52,300 nucleotides of DNA. Origin: Gemmatimonadota bacterium (GTDB taxonomy: Bacteria; Gemmatimonadota; Gemmatimonadetes; Gemmatimonadales; GWC2-71-9). Below, one piece after another: positions 24,994-33,821 of the stretch (position 1 is the first letter of the stretch; each line of letters opens with the position of its first letter). The stretch is from NCBI GenBank assembly GCA_003222195.1, contig QHVB01000042.1, positions 1-52,300 of the forward strand. The letters are read 5' to 3'. The position numbers and the translations under genes are program-made. The notes below the pieces were generated by a model. That model was not told where the DNA came from. It did not search any database and was given only the letters and a program-made list of their open reading frames with translations.

Positions 24994-26139
24994 ATGACAC
25001 GACCAGTAACGCGCCTGAAGACGCGACGCCCGTCGCGCGCCGCCGAGCCTGCTCCGGCCGGCCCGGTGCTGCCCACACTCTACAGCAATGAGACGGGGCG
25101 GTCGTATCGGCTGGATCGGCTGATCGGCAAAGGCGGATTTGGCGAGATCTATCTCGCCACCCCGAGCTCTGCCGGAGCGATTCCCCCGCGCGTCTGCGTC
25201 AAGATCAGTTACCGGATCGCGGGATGGCTGCGCGAGGCGTACTTCGCGGAGCTGCTCGCGCGCCAGGCCCGCGCGCTCCGCGTGTTCGACCGGTTCGTCC
25301 AGGTCGAGTCGACGACCACGAGATACTGCCTCGTCATGGAGTACGCCGAGCATGGCGACCTGAGCGCGTGGCTGACGGCGCAGGGCGGACAGCCCGAGAG
25401 ATTCGTGCGACACGAGATCGCCGCCATTCTCGAGACGCTGGATGTGCTGCATCGCGGGCAGGCATTGCACCGCGACTTGACGCCGTTCAACGTCTTCGTC
25501 TGCGAGAACGAGATCCTGAAACTCGGAGACTTCGGGATCGCGACGCACCAGGCGAGCCGGCGCGGCGTCACGGCCGACGCGTTCAACCCGCTGGGTGCGC
25601 CGACCGAGATCGCGTGGGGGAAGGTGCGCAAGTGGCAGCAGCGCGACGACGTGTATCAGGTCGGCCAGCTCATCGCGATGCTGCTCCGCGGCGACGTGCA
25701 CAGCCCGATGCGGAGCCGCGACGTCCGCCGGCTGCCGTGCAGCGACCATCTCAAAGAGGTGATTCATCGCTGCCTCGGCGCACGGGGGAAGCGCTATCAG
25801 TCGGCCGGCGAGATGATCGACGCGCTCAACAACCCGCCCAAGCAGATCCACAAAGGCGTGGTCAAAAGTCTCAAGGGACGGCGTGTGTCCTTCACCGGAT
25901 TCCTGAACCGGCCGCGCCGCGATGCGATCGCGGCGGCCAAGCGATCCGGCGCCGTCTTCCAGGCGAGTCCCGGACCTTCGACCGACATCCTGGTGCGCGG
26001 GCGGCCCAATGCACTCCAGGTGGCGGGCAAGGATGGCGGGCTCAAGCTGATGGAAATCAAACGCCTGGCCGCTAAGGGGCACCGCGTCACGGTCATTGGC
26101 GAGGCGCAGTTCTGGAAGCTGGTCTCGCGGAGAAGCTGA
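24994..26139 (+). CDS. Ser/Thr protein kinase fused to a BRCT domain
   Basis: 381 residues. The kinase spans about 38-285: glycine loop GKGGFG at 45-50, an ATP lysine in VCVKIS (K70), the catalytic loop HRDLTPFNVFV (D161, N166) and DFG at 179-181. All key residues are present. A BRCT domain follows at about 293-377 (LKGRRVSFTGFL, AAKRSGAVFQASPGPSTDILV, KLMEIKRLAAKGHRVTVIGEAQFW). In bacteria BRCT domains are mostly known from NAD-dependent DNA ligase and mediate binding to phosphopeptides or DNA ends. A kinase carrying its own BRCT suggests phosphorylation-dependent recruitment, perhaps in DNA damage. No membrane segment is present. It follows the selenoprotein candidate by 15 bp. Confidence 0.9.
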   Translation: MTRPVTRLKTRRPSRAAEPAPAGPVLPTLYSNETGRSYRLDRLIGKGGFGEIYLATPSSAGAIPPRVCVKISYRIAGWLREAYFAELLARQARALRVFDRFVQVESTTTRYCLVMEYAEHGDLSAWLTAQGGQPERFVRHEIAAILETLDVLHRGQALHRDLTPFNVFVCENEILKLGDFGIATHQASRRGVTADAFNPLGAPTEIAWGKVRKWQQRDDVYQVGQLIAMLLRGDVHSPMRSRDVRRLPCSDHLKEVIHRCLGARGKRYQSAGEMIDALNNPPKQIHKGVVKSLKGRRVSFTGFLNRPRRDAIAAAKRSGAVFQASPGPSTDILVRGRPNALQVAGKDGGLKLMEIKRLAAKGHRVTVIGEAQFWKLVSRRS

Positions 26140-26243
26140 TTCCCTCACGGATCATCGCACGTCGTCTCATCAGCCAGCGCCTTCATGCAAATGCCGGTCG
26201 AGTTGGAGGAGGTCACCGGCACAGGTAATTTAGAAGGACTGCC

Positions 26244-26711
26244 ATGACTGACGAATACAAGACCAAGCTGCAGGCGCTCCTCCAGGCATACGCCGAGCGC
26301 GCCGCAAAGAACCCGGCCGCGACCCAAACGCCGCAGGATCAGACGGACCGTCGGGCGTGCGGAGAACGGCTGCGGTCGGTCGTGCGGCCGGTGCTGGACG
26401 CGACCCTGGCCGATCTCAAAAGCGCCGGACACGATGGCGCCGTCCGGGAGCACACCGAGCGCGAGGACGCCTACCCGAGCGTTGCGCTCTCCTTCACACC
26501 GCGCGGCGGGCTTGCTTCAGCCGTCATTTTCCGCTACGACCCCCGGCACGGCATCGTCGTCCACCGCGAGGTCAAGCAAGCGCCCTGGAAAGGACGGCCA
26601 GCGACGGGAAGCGGGGACCGGCTCGGCACGATCGGCATCACCGCCGTCTCGGCGGCCTGGGTCGAAACCAAGACGCTCAGTTTTATCGAGGCTGTCCTGA
26701 GAGCGAATTAG
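26244..26711 (+). CDS. Hypothetical protein, 155 residues
   Basis: A soluble protein starting at ATG 26244 after GAAGGA. The first ~65 residues are helical (LQALLQAYAERAAKN, CGERLRSVVRPVLDATLADLKSAG). The rest is strand-rich (YPSVALSFTPRGGLASAVIFRYD, HGIVVHREVKQAPW) and ends in a helix SFIEAVLRAN. It lies 104 bp after the kinase and could be a partner or substrate. Its 3' end overlaps the convergent minus-strand gene by 29 bp. No family recognised. Confidence 0.6.
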   Translation: MTDEYKTKLQALLQAYAERAAKNPAATQTPQDQTDRRACGERLRSVVRPVLDATLADLKSAGHDGAVREHTEREDAYPSVALSFTPRGGLASAVIFRYDPRHGIVVHREVKQAPWKGRPATGSGDRLGTIGITAVSAAWVETKTLSFIEAVLRAN

Positions 26712-28320
26712 TCGCCCGGGCAATCTCCGCGCGGTCGCCGTCGCCGTGCTCCATCTGCTTCAAGAAGCTGGCGTAGCTGGCCGCGGCGCCGTCACGGTCG
26801 CCCGCGAGCTCAGCGGCTCGCCCCGCCCCGTAGAGACTCCGCGCGCGCCGCGGCTCCCGTGAGAGCGTCGCGGTATAGGCAGTGCGAGCCTCGGCATACC
26901 GTCCCACCGCAAGCAGCATGTCCGCCTCGAGCTCGCGCGCCGGCAGCAGCTCGGCGGGCGTGACCGGCTGCTTTTCCGTGACGTCCTCGATGTCGGCCGC
27001 CGCCTTCGCGTCCCTTAGGGCCGCCGCGGTGTCTCCCGCCGCAAGCTCCCGCCACGCGGTGACCACCTGCCGCTTGATGTCCACGACGGTCGCCCAATCG
27101 TTATCTCCGCGGCGCGTCATATCGGCCTGGATCGCGGCGAGCGCGGCGATTTCGACCCCGGTGCGCGCGGTATCGCCGAGGCGACCCGCGCCGATGCCGC
27201 GGGTGAAATGGGCGAGCGCCGCGCCAATCGTCAGCTCGGCGGCGCGCACCGGCAATCGTGACGCCGCTGCCCAGTCGCCGCGCTCGAGCGGCAGCCGTGC
27301 CTCCATCGCGATCTGGTTGTAATTCGCGATCAGCGCGTCCGAGGCGATGGACGCCGTCATCAGGTGCTGCGCCGTATCGACGGTGGCGCGGGCTTCCCGG
27401 TCACGGCCCTGCTGCAAATACGCGTAGACCATGTAGTCGAGCGCGTGGAGGCGCTCCGGCGCGACCGGTTGGTGGTGCGCCCGGGCGTACCCGAGGCCGG
27501 CTTCGAAGGCGCGTGTGTTGGCGGTGATCGTTTCGTCCCAGAGGCCGAGGCGCACGAAAATGTGCGACGGCATGTGCTGCGCATGCGGCGCGGAGGCTGC
27601 GATCTGCGCGTAGCGGCGCGCCGCGTCGAGGCCGAGCGCCGCCAAGCGGGGCGAGTCGTTGGCGTGGATGATGTAATGCGCGAGACCCGGATGCTCCGGG
27701 AATCGCTGGAACAATGGATTCAGGATTGCGGCGGCGCGTTTCTGCCGCGCAAACGTCGTGTCGGTCTTGGGGGCCGTTTCCACCAGGGAGAGCGCGTAGT
27801 AGATCGCCACTTCCGGATCGGCCGGGAAGTCGTGATAGACCCGCGCCAACGTATCGGAGTACGCCTGCAGCCGCCGGGTGTTGGGGATCGAATCGGAGCC
27901 GCGATACAGCGCCGCGCCCGCCGCGAGGAAGCCGCGTTCTCGCGCCGTCGCGGCACCCAGCGCGAGCGCGCGCTCGGCGAACGCCGCGCCGCGGCGCAAC
28001 GGCTCGCCCTTGCCCGCATTGCCGCCCGGGCCGCCTGCGAACGGGTTCCCCCAGGCATTGACCGCCATGCCCCAGTAGGCCAGCGCGCACGTGGAGTCGG
28101 CGTCCGCGACCGCCTCGAACGCCGGCTGCCCCTGCTCCCACCAGAACGAATGCAGCAGCGCCATCGCCCGCGTGAAGCGCTGCTGGGCTTCGGCATTGCA
28201 CGAGATCGGGAAGTCGACGCGTCCAAGTTGCTCCGCGGACCGGCCGTGGTCGTGCTGTGCCAACAGGGGGGGAGCGAGCAGCGCTGCCGCGAGCGCGGCG
28301 AGGCAGGTCGTGCGTGTCAT
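26683..28320 (-). CDS. Exported TPR-repeat protein, 545 residues
   Basis: The ATG at 28320 overlaps the upstream TGA (ATGA), so the two genes are coupled. A signal peptide (LAALAAALLAPPLLAQ) is followed by HDHGRSAEQLGRVDFPISCN. A long helical-repeat region then has TPR-like units: FTRAMALLHSFWWEQGQPAFEAV, CALAYWGMAVNAWGNPF, HPGLAHYIIHANDSPRLA, MPSHIFVRLGLWDE, ALDYMVYAYLQQGRDREARATV, YAEARTAYTATLSREPRRARSLYGAGRAAEL. This periplasmic TPR family is common in soil bacteria and has no defined partner. The HYIIH and HMPSHIF segments are family hallmarks and may bind metal. Confidence 0.82.
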   Translation of the reverse strand: MTRTTCLAALAAALLAPPLLAQHDHGRSAEQLGRVDFPISCNAEAQQRFTRAMALLHSFWWEQGQPAFEAVADADSTCALAYWGMAVNAWGNPFAGGPGGNAGKGEPLRRGAAFAERALALGAATARERGFLAAGAALYRGSDSIPNTRRLQAYSDTLARVYHDFPADPEVAIYYALSLVETAPKTDTTFARQKRAAAILNPLFQRFPEHPGLAHYIIHANDSPRLAALGLDAARRYAQIAASAPHAQHMPSHIFVRLGLWDETITANTRAFEAGLGYARAHHQPVAPERLHALDYMVYAYLQQGRDREARATVDTAQHLMTASIASDALIANYNQIAMEARLPLERGDWAAASRLPVRAAELTIGAALAHFTRGIGAGRLGDTARTGVEIAALAAIQADMTRRGDNDWATVVDIKRQVVTAWRELAAGDTAAALRDAKAAADIEDVTEKQPVTPAELLPARELEADMLLAVGRYAEARTAYTATLSREPRRARSLYGAGRAAELAGDRDGAAASYASFLKQMEHGDGDRAEIARATNSLSGQPR

Positions 28321-29606
28321 AGACGGCTCCGCCAAGAGAGGAAGGCCGGGACGCCGAGCGCGATGAGCCCGGCACCGATTGCGGCATTCTTGGGATTCGA
28401 CGCTACCGCGCTGAAAACGACGTACGCCGCGGCCAGGACGAACAGCGCCGGTGTGACCGGGTAGCCCGGCACTCGAAAGCCGGTCTGGATGCCCTGATCG
28501 CGTGCGCGGTACACGTACAAGCCAGCAACAGTCGCGCCGAAAAAGATCCAGTCACCGAAGGTCACATAGTCGACCAACTGTCCAAACGTCCCGGTCAGCG
28601 TCAAGACCACCGCGAAGATCGCCAGGGCCACAATCGCCGCGGTCGGTGTCTGGTAGGTGGGATGCAACACCGCAAACCGCCGGAAGAACACTCCGTCAGC
28701 CGCCATGGCCTGCAAGACTCGGGGAGTCACGAGGATCACGAGGTTGAGGAATCCGAACGTCGACACCGCAATGCCCGCCGCGATGATCTTGCCACCGGCC
28801 GCTCCCAGCAGCGAATGCATCATGTCGGCAGCTGGAGCAGTGCTTGCCGCCAGCCCGTCGACACCGAGCACGCGCAGATACGCGATGTTCGCGAGCAGAT
28901 AGACCATCACGACGATCGCCACGCCGTATACCAACGCCTTGGGCAGGTTGCGTTCCGGCTCAACGATCTCTTCGGCGATGAAGTTCGTCTGCTGCCAACC
29001 ACCGTAGGTGAAGAGGATCGGGACCAATGCGGCTCCGATGCCGGAGGTCAACGGCGCGGGTAAGGCGCGTGAAGGCGCGGCGGGTGACGCAGCAAAGATC
29101 CCGGCACCGATCAACACCGCGAGCGCTGCCAGCTTGAGGAGCGTGAAAATGTTCTGCGTGATCGCCGCGGGACGTACGCCGACGTAGTTGATGGCGGTAT
29201 GGAACACGATCGCGGCCACGGCAAGCGGCATGGAAAAACGGTGCGGCAGGCCGAACAACGCGAGCGTGTAGTCGGCGAATGTGACGGCAACGGCGGCAAT
29301 CGCCCCGGTCGCAATGACCAACACCAGCGTCCAGCCGTACAGAAACGCCGGTAAAGCGCCGAACGTCTCGCGCAGATAGACGTACCCACCACCCGCGCGC
29401 GGGCGGCGGTGACCCAGCTCTCCGAAGCAGAACGCGCCGATGAGCGCCACAATCCCGCCGATCACCCAGGCCAGCAGGACCAGTCCCGGAGACCGAAGCC
29501 GCTCGGCGACGGTCGCCGGCGTGCGGAAGATCCCGCCCCCGATGATGCCGCCGACCACGGCCATCGTTCCTGAGAACAACCCCAGGCGCCGAGCGTATGT
29601 CGTCAT
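28317..29606 (-). CDS. Amino-acid permease, APC superfamily
   Basis: 429 residues and about 12 membrane helices. The N-terminal MAVVGGIIGGGIFRTPATVAE is the unwound substrate-binding TM1 motif of APC transporters. GAFCFGELGHRRPRAGGGYVYLRETFG follows, and TM6 is in PILFTYGGWQQTNFIAEEIVEPERNLPKAL. APC members move amino acids or amines by proton symport or exchange. The downstream exported TPR protein is translationally coupled to it. The substrate cannot be told from sequence. Confidence 0.9.
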   Translation of the reverse strand: MTTYARRLGLFSGTMAVVGGIIGGGIFRTPATVAERLRSPGLVLLAWVIGGIVALIGAFCFGELGHRRPRAGGGYVYLRETFGALPAFLYGWTLVLVIATGAIAAVAVTFADYTLALFGLPHRFSMPLAVAAIVFHTAINYVGVRPAAITQNIFTLLKLAALAVLIGAGIFAASPAAPSRALPAPLTSGIGAALVPILFTYGGWQQTNFIAEEIVEPERNLPKALVYGVAIVVMVYLLANIAYLRVLGVDGLAASTAPAADMMHSLLGAAGGKIIAAGIAVSTFGFLNLVILVTPRVLQAMAADGVFFRRFAVLHPTYQTPTAAIVALAIFAVVLTLTGTFGQLVDYVTFGDWIFFGATVAGLYVYRARDQGIQTGFRVPGYPVTPALFVLAAAYVVFSAVASNPKNAAIGAGLIALGVPAFLSWRSRL

Positions 29607-29992
29607 GGAACACCTAACTAGCGCCTTCTCGGTTTGTCCGCCACGTCTGAATCAACCTCTGCTCCTGAGGCCCTGCGTATGCCCGCGTATTCCCTTCTCG
29701 TCATGCGCTCGACGGACGCGGCATATCACCCACGCTCGACCGTCCTATTTGATCAGCTGAGGAGAGCGGCCCTCTCTATCGAACTCAACATTGTCGAGCG
29801 CTACGCTCTCGCGACGCGAGCTCAATTTATTCGGCACGGGGTTCTGCTCCGTGCAGGCGAGGGAGCAGGGCTGCGGGGACGATCAACAGCAAGCGACGCA
29901 TGGCGAACTCCTGGTTGAGACCAGTACGACGGGACGTAGCAGCATCGTGGGAAGCCGTCAAGCGACATCAAGGGTTCACAGGAGGGTGGGAA
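29607..29992. other. Intergenic 386 bp without a gene
   Basis: The only reading frames here are short and lack coding character. The interval separates the permease start from the FecR-like gene's 3' end, so it should hold the permease promoter. No clear hairpin or repeat was found. Confidence 0.6.
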
Positions 29993-30976
29993 CTACCGGG
30001 CTCTCCCGGTGCGTGGATCGATGTCGCGCACGCCGCGCAGCACCATGATGCGGAAGTGGATGCGCCGGATCGTCGTCCAATACCCTTCTAAGTCCCGCGA
30101 ATGGAGCGCGATGGCGCCACGGCGCGTGACACCCGGCGGCGGAGGGACGAGCGCGGCGAGACGATCGTACACCAGCCCGCGCATCGCGGGATCGACGCGC
30201 TGCAGCACATGCCAGAGCGAGAGCGCATCCTGCGCGCGCGCGAGCGCGAGCACGGTGCGAATCGCGCGCGCTCGCGTGCCACGCTGCTCGAAGTCGAACG
30301 CGATCAGCGCGCGCACGAACGGCGCCGGCGCGTCCTCCACGTACGGAATCCCCGGGCCGGTGGTGGGGCGAATCTGGATGAGCGCGCCGAGGGGGACGCG
30401 CGCCGAGCGCAGCCCGGTCTGAAACTCCACCTCGCCGGCGGTGACGTGCAGCACGCCCTTCCCGATGGAATCGGTGGCCAGCGTGTAGGCGCAGCCGAGA
30501 TCGATCGCCGTCCCCGCGGGTGTCTCGACAAAGAAGAGACGCGGCACGGCGTCGACTTTCGCGGCGATCGTCCCGTGCGCCAGCGCCAGCCGATGCTCGT
30601 CCGCACGCGCAACGACGAGCTGCACGCGCGTGTCCGGCTGCACTTCGACCTGTCCAATCCGGCCCACCGCCACGAGCGCGCGCGACGAGTCGTCGGTCTG
30701 CAGCCAATCGCCCACCCGCAGCCGCCCGGAGGCGGTCAGCCGCTGCGTGCCGATGAGGGGACGGCCGGCCAGGGCGGTGACATCCCAGGCGGTGGGCTTG
30801 ATCGAGCGCCCGATCATCACGACCACGAACACCGCCGCCGCGGCGAGTGGGACCCAGTACCAGCGTCGCCACTGGCGGACATTGATCCGCGCGGAGATAT
30901 CGGGCCACAGATCGCGCGGTGGCTCGATGCTCTTCGGCAGGCGGCTCACGGCCTCGTGCAGCTCTTGTTCGTTCAT
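29993..30976 (-). CDS. FecR-type anti-sigma/sensor protein
   Basis: 327 residues from the ATG at 30976, which overlaps the sigma-factor stop. An N-terminal cytoplasmic helix (MNEQELHEAVSRLPKSIEPP) is followed by one membrane segment (YWVPLAAAAVFVVVMIG). A FecR-like periplasmic part comes next: LTASGRLRVGDWLQTDDSSRALVAVGRIGQVEVQPDTRVQLV and LFFVETPAGTAIDLGCAYTLATD, GVLHVTAGEVEFQTG. FecR proteins hold the cognate ECF sigma inactive until a signal arrives. The C-terminal third is alpha-helical and less conserved. Coupling with the sigma gene supports the pairing. Confidence 0.82.
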   Translation of the reverse strand: MNEQELHEAVSRLPKSIEPPRDLWPDISARINVRQWRRWYWVPLAAAAVFVVVMIGRSIKPTAWDVTALAGRPLIGTQRLTASGRLRVGDWLQTDDSSRALVAVGRIGQVEVQPDTRVQLVVARADEHRLALAHGTIAAKVDAVPRLFFVETPAGTAIDLGCAYTLATDSIGKGVLHVTAGEVEFQTGLRSARVPLGALIQIRPTTGPGIPYVEDAPAPFVRALIAFDFEQRGTRARAIRTVLALARAQDALSLWHVLQRVDPAMRGLVYDRLAALVPPPPGVTRRGAIALHSRDLEGYWTTIRRIHFRIMVLRGVRDIDPRTGRAR

Positions 30977-31497
30977 CGTTCCAGCTTCTCCCGTAGCAGG
31001 CGCCGCGCCCGAAACAGCTGCGCCTTCGACGTCCCCTCCGCTATACCCACGAGCTGGGCGATGTCGCCATGCCCGTATCCTTCGATGTCGTACAGCACGA
31101 ACACCTCGCGCGCTCCGTCCGGCAGATCGGCAATGGCGCGCTCGAGGTCGATGTTCAGATGGAGGGGCGCAGCATGCTGCGCCCCTACCACCGTGTCCGG
31201 ATCCTCCGCCAGGGTCACGCGCCGCTCGCGCCGTCCTGTCGTCCGGCGTTCGTTCAAGACGACATTGACGGCGAGCCGGTGCAGCCAAGAGCTGAACGCG
31301 CTCTCGCCCCGGAACGAGCCCAACTTATCCCACAGCCGGACGAAGACATCCTGGGTGCGCTCGTCGGCATCGCGCGCATCGCCGGTGAGGCGCAGACACA
31401 ACGCATACACGCGGCCGGCGTGCTGACGATATAGGTCCCGGAAAGCCGTCTGGTCGCCAGCCTGCGCACGGGCGACGAGATCGTCCGGGGGGGGCAC
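30973..31497 (-). CDS. ECF-family RNA polymerase sigma factor with an inserted REP palindrome
   Basis: 174 residues from GTG 31497. Region 2 reads FRDLYRQHAGRVYALCLRL, DADERTQDVFVRLWDKL, FSSWLHRLAVNVVLNERR. Region 4 reads LPDGAREVFVLYDIEGYGHGDIAQLVGIAEGTSKAQLFRARRLL. The linker between them contains VGAQHAAPL, encoded by a 28-bp element matching the RAYT palindromes (31161-31188). The insertion keeps frame and sits where length varies between family members, so the protein may remain active. It is followed, with ATGA overlap, by its FecR-like regulator. Confidence 0.9.
   Translation of the reverse strand: MPPPDDLVARAQAGDQTAFRDLYRQHAGRVYALCLRLTGDARDADERTQDVFVRLWDKLGSFRGESAFSSWLHRLAVNVVLNERRTTGRRERRVTLAEDPDTVVGAQHAAPLHLNIDLERAIADLPDGAREVFVLYDIEGYGHGDIAQLVGIAEGTSKAQLFRARRLLREKLER
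31161..31188. repeat. REP-like palindrome, copy 3, inside the sigma gene
   Basis: Matches the palindromes at 3531 and 4347 at 27 of 28 positions (G for T at 31162). The inner 24 bp (31163-31186) remain a perfect palindrome. It is read in frame as VGAQHAAPL within the sigma-factor linker. Confidence 0.9.
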
Positions 31498-31539
31498 AGA
31501 ACTAAGACGCCGTCGGGTGCTGCGGCGTTTGGAGCGGAA

Positions 31540-33309
31540 TCACGGCAGGCGGATCCGCGTAAGCTCGCGCAGCCGCTGCTCGAGCTGGTTCTGCACTTCC
31601 TCCAGGCGCGCACGCTGTTGGGCGACTTGCGCCTGCGCCTGCTTCTGGACTTCGGTCACGCGCGCCCGTACGGGGCCCACCTTGTCGTTCACCACGGCGT
31701 CCACTCGATCGCGCATCTGCTTCTCGGCGCCGGCCACCTGCTCGCCGAACACGCCGCGCAGCTGCGCGCCGATCGCCTGATCGAGATTCGAGCGCACCGC
31801 GAAGCCGGGCTTGTGCAAGGCGCCCGAGAGCCGCGCTTCGACATCGAGGTTCGATACCCCAGAGACAGCCCGCCAGATCAACTCACCAATTGTGCTGTTC
31901 GCGAAGCCGGAGTCGCGCGTCCAGTGCACGCTGCTGGAACGGATGGCGAAGCGCGCGTGAATCGTGTCGCCGTTGAGATTGAAGCCAAGCTGTGTGGTGG
32001 CGGCACCGGGATCGAGTCTCAGCGGCACGCCCGGCACTTGGAATGCCGGGAAGCGAACGCCGCCGACCGACGCGCCGGCGGTATCGACCGGAATGTCATG
32101 CAAATGATTCAGCATCAGGCCAGCGCCAAGCTGCGGCCCTGTGGCCGTGGCAATGGTCGGCCGGCCGTACAGCGCCGGATCGCTGGTGAGGCCGCTCAGC
32201 CGGCCGGCGTAGCGCTGTGGCTGCTCCGCATTCGGCTGCAGTTGGAACGACAACTCAGCGCTGCGCACGAGAAAGCCGGGGAGGTTGCGCTCCTTGGGGA
32301 AGCGCACGTTCTCGCCCGCTCGGCGCACGCGGCTGGGTCCGGTCGTCGCGCGCGGCAACAGACCCGGTGGCATGTACCGGCGCGCCAGCTGCATGTAGTA
32401 GAGCACCTGCTCGAATGGCCTGATCGCGCCCGGCCCGAACAGCGCGGCGCCAACCGCCGGTGCATCGAGACTCGGCAATTTGAGCAAGCCGCGCGCGAAC
32501 GCGTAGTCGCGTTGCCGCGCGGTGTCGAGCCCGGCGAGCCCTGATTTCAGATTGGACACGCCCTGCGTGACGTTGCGCTCGAGCATGGTCACCCGATCAC
32601 GCGCGCGCTTGAGCCGCTCGATCGCCTGCCGCGCTTCGTTGAGCGTGGCAAGATCGGTGGCGCGCGCGTGGCGCAGCTTCTCGAGCGTGGCGCGTGCCGT
32701 GTCGAGCGTTGGGCCCAAGCGCAGCGTGTCGACCGCCAGCTGCCAGGCGCGGCGGCTCGAGTCGGCGCGCGCGCCGAGCGCGTCAGCGGCCGGGATCGTG
32801 GAGAGCCGCCGGGGGTCGAGGGAATCGAAGCTGATCTTGCCGGTCGCAAGCTGGAGCACGGGTACCTGGAATTGGCTCGCCCACTGATGCGTCTCGGCCA
32901 GGACCCGGCCGGCAATCCCCTGCCCCTCCCCCGATTTCGCCGCGACGCGGCCGTCGGTCTGGCGCGCAGTCCCGAAGCGGAGTCCGTTGGCGGCGATGCG
33001 GTTGATGATGAGTTTCTTTTCCGTGAGCGGCACGAGGTCGACATCCGCGACCAGCTCGTCCGCCTGGAGCAGGTTGCGCAACGCCTCGTGCGGGCTTGCA
33101 ACCGTGAGGCCCTGGATCAGGACTTTGCCGTGAGCCAGATCGAGATGGAGCCTTTGGATCTCGACTTTCGCCCCGAGCAGCTGCGTGCCGACCTTCTGCG
33201 ATTCCCGCCGCGCGATCGTATCGGCGAACACCCACCACAATACACCCGCGATCACCAGCAGAATCAGCAGCGGTCCGATCGCCTTCCACCGGAAGATCTT
33301 GACCCTCAT
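31540..33309 (-). CDS. TIGR03545-family envelope protein
   Basis: 589 residues from the ATG at 33309, which overlaps the stop of the upstream partner. One N-terminal membrane segment (IGPLLILLVIAGVLWWVFA) is followed by AsmA-like motifs (VGTQLLGAKVEIQRLHLDLAHGKVLIQGLTVASP). A coiled-coil middle (ATLEKLRHARATDLATLNEARQ) and a C-terminal helical stretch rich in Glu, Gln and Arg complete it. It corresponds to the TIGR03545 family, which is regularly found beside TIGR03546 proteins. The resemblance to AsmA/TamB-like proteins suggests a role in lipid or outer-membrane transport, not demonstrated. Confidence 0.8.
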   Translation of the reverse strand: MRVKIFRWKAIGPLLILLVIAGVLWWVFADTIARRESQKVGTQLLGAKVEIQRLHLDLAHGKVLIQGLTVASPHEALRNLLQADELVADVDLVPLTEKKLIINRIAANGLRFGTARQTDGRVAAKSGEGQGIAGRVLAETHQWASQFQVPVLQLATGKISFDSLDPRRLSTIPAADALGARADSSRRAWQLAVDTLRLGPTLDTARATLEKLRHARATDLATLNEARQAIERLKRARDRVTMLERNVTQGVSNLKSGLAGLDTARQRDYAFARGLLKLPSLDAPAVGAALFGPGAIRPFEQVLYYMQLARRYMPPGLLPRATTGPSRVRRAGENVRFPKERNLPGFLVRSAELSFQLQPNAEQPQRYAGRLSGLTSDPALYGRPTIATATGPQLGAGLMLNHLHDIPVDTAGASVGGVRFPAFQVPGVPLRLDPGAATTQLGFNLNGDTIHARFAIRSSSVHWTRDSGFANSTIGELIWRAVSGVSNLDVEARLSGALHKPGFAVRSNLDQAIGAQLRGVFGEQVAGAEKQMRDRVDAVVNDKVGPVRARVTEVQKQAQAQVAQQRARLEEVQNQLEQRLRELTRIRLP

Positions 33310-33821
33310 GGCCGGAACATCTTGTAGACGTTGTAAGCCTTGGACGCCGTGACGGCGCGATACCACTTCGACTGCCGCACCCGCTCCCCGATCGTGGCCC
33401 GATAACGAGTCACGCCCAGACGAGTCGCAAAGAACAGCGGGAGCGCGAACAGCACGGCAAACACAAAGCTGCCGAGGACGATCGTGTTGTTGAAATTCGT
33501 GAGCGGCACGATCGGCATGTTGTACAGCGACGTCCACAGCCCCCGCAGCGACGGCGCCAGGAGAAGGTTATGGCCGATCCAGTCGAACAGCGGGTCGAGC
33601 AGGAATCCGAACGGGATCAAGAGCGCCCAGCCCAGCACCCCGCCGGCGAACGAGACGTTGAGGAGCACCAGCGCCGCGAAAATCACCGCGTTGTGGACGT
33701 TCACGAGCGGTGTCAGACCGAGAAACGAGCCCAGGACGATGCCGGCGGCGAGCTGGCCGGGCGTGCCCTCGGAATGCAGCGCACCGAAGAGGGACTGGAT
33801 CAGCTTGATGAGGGCGAACAT
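33306..33821 (-). CDS. TIGR03546 / DUF2062-like membrane protein
   Basis: 171 residues with three to four membrane segments: LAAGIVLGSFLGLTPLVNVHNAVIFAALVLLNVSFAGGVLGWALLIPFGFLLDPLF and, later, TIVLGSFVFAVLFALPLFFAT. The GTPGQLAAGIVLGSFLGLTP motif is typical of DUF2062-like proteins of the TIGR03546 type, known to pair with TIGR03545. The TGA overlaps the partner's ATG. Role unknown, probably at the inner membrane. Confidence 0.82.
   Translation of the reverse strand: MFALIKLIQSLFGALHSEGTPGQLAAGIVLGSFLGLTPLVNVHNAVIFAALVLLNVSFAGGVLGWALLIPFGFLLDPLFDWIGHNLLLAPSLRGLWTSLYNMPIVPLTNFNNTIVLGSFVFAVLFALPLFFATRLGVTRYRATIGERVRQSKWYRAVTASKAYNVYKMFRP

Noticed and set aside
29607-29992. Small open frames in the gap before the permease
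   Set aside because: No ribosome site, no hydrophobic or conserved pattern, and frames are short; treated as non-coding.
30101-31426. A 441-residue plus-strand frame opposite the sigma/FecR pair
   Set aside because: Arginine- and histidine-rich low-complexity translation. The minus strand has conserved sigma and FecR motifs and coupled starts.
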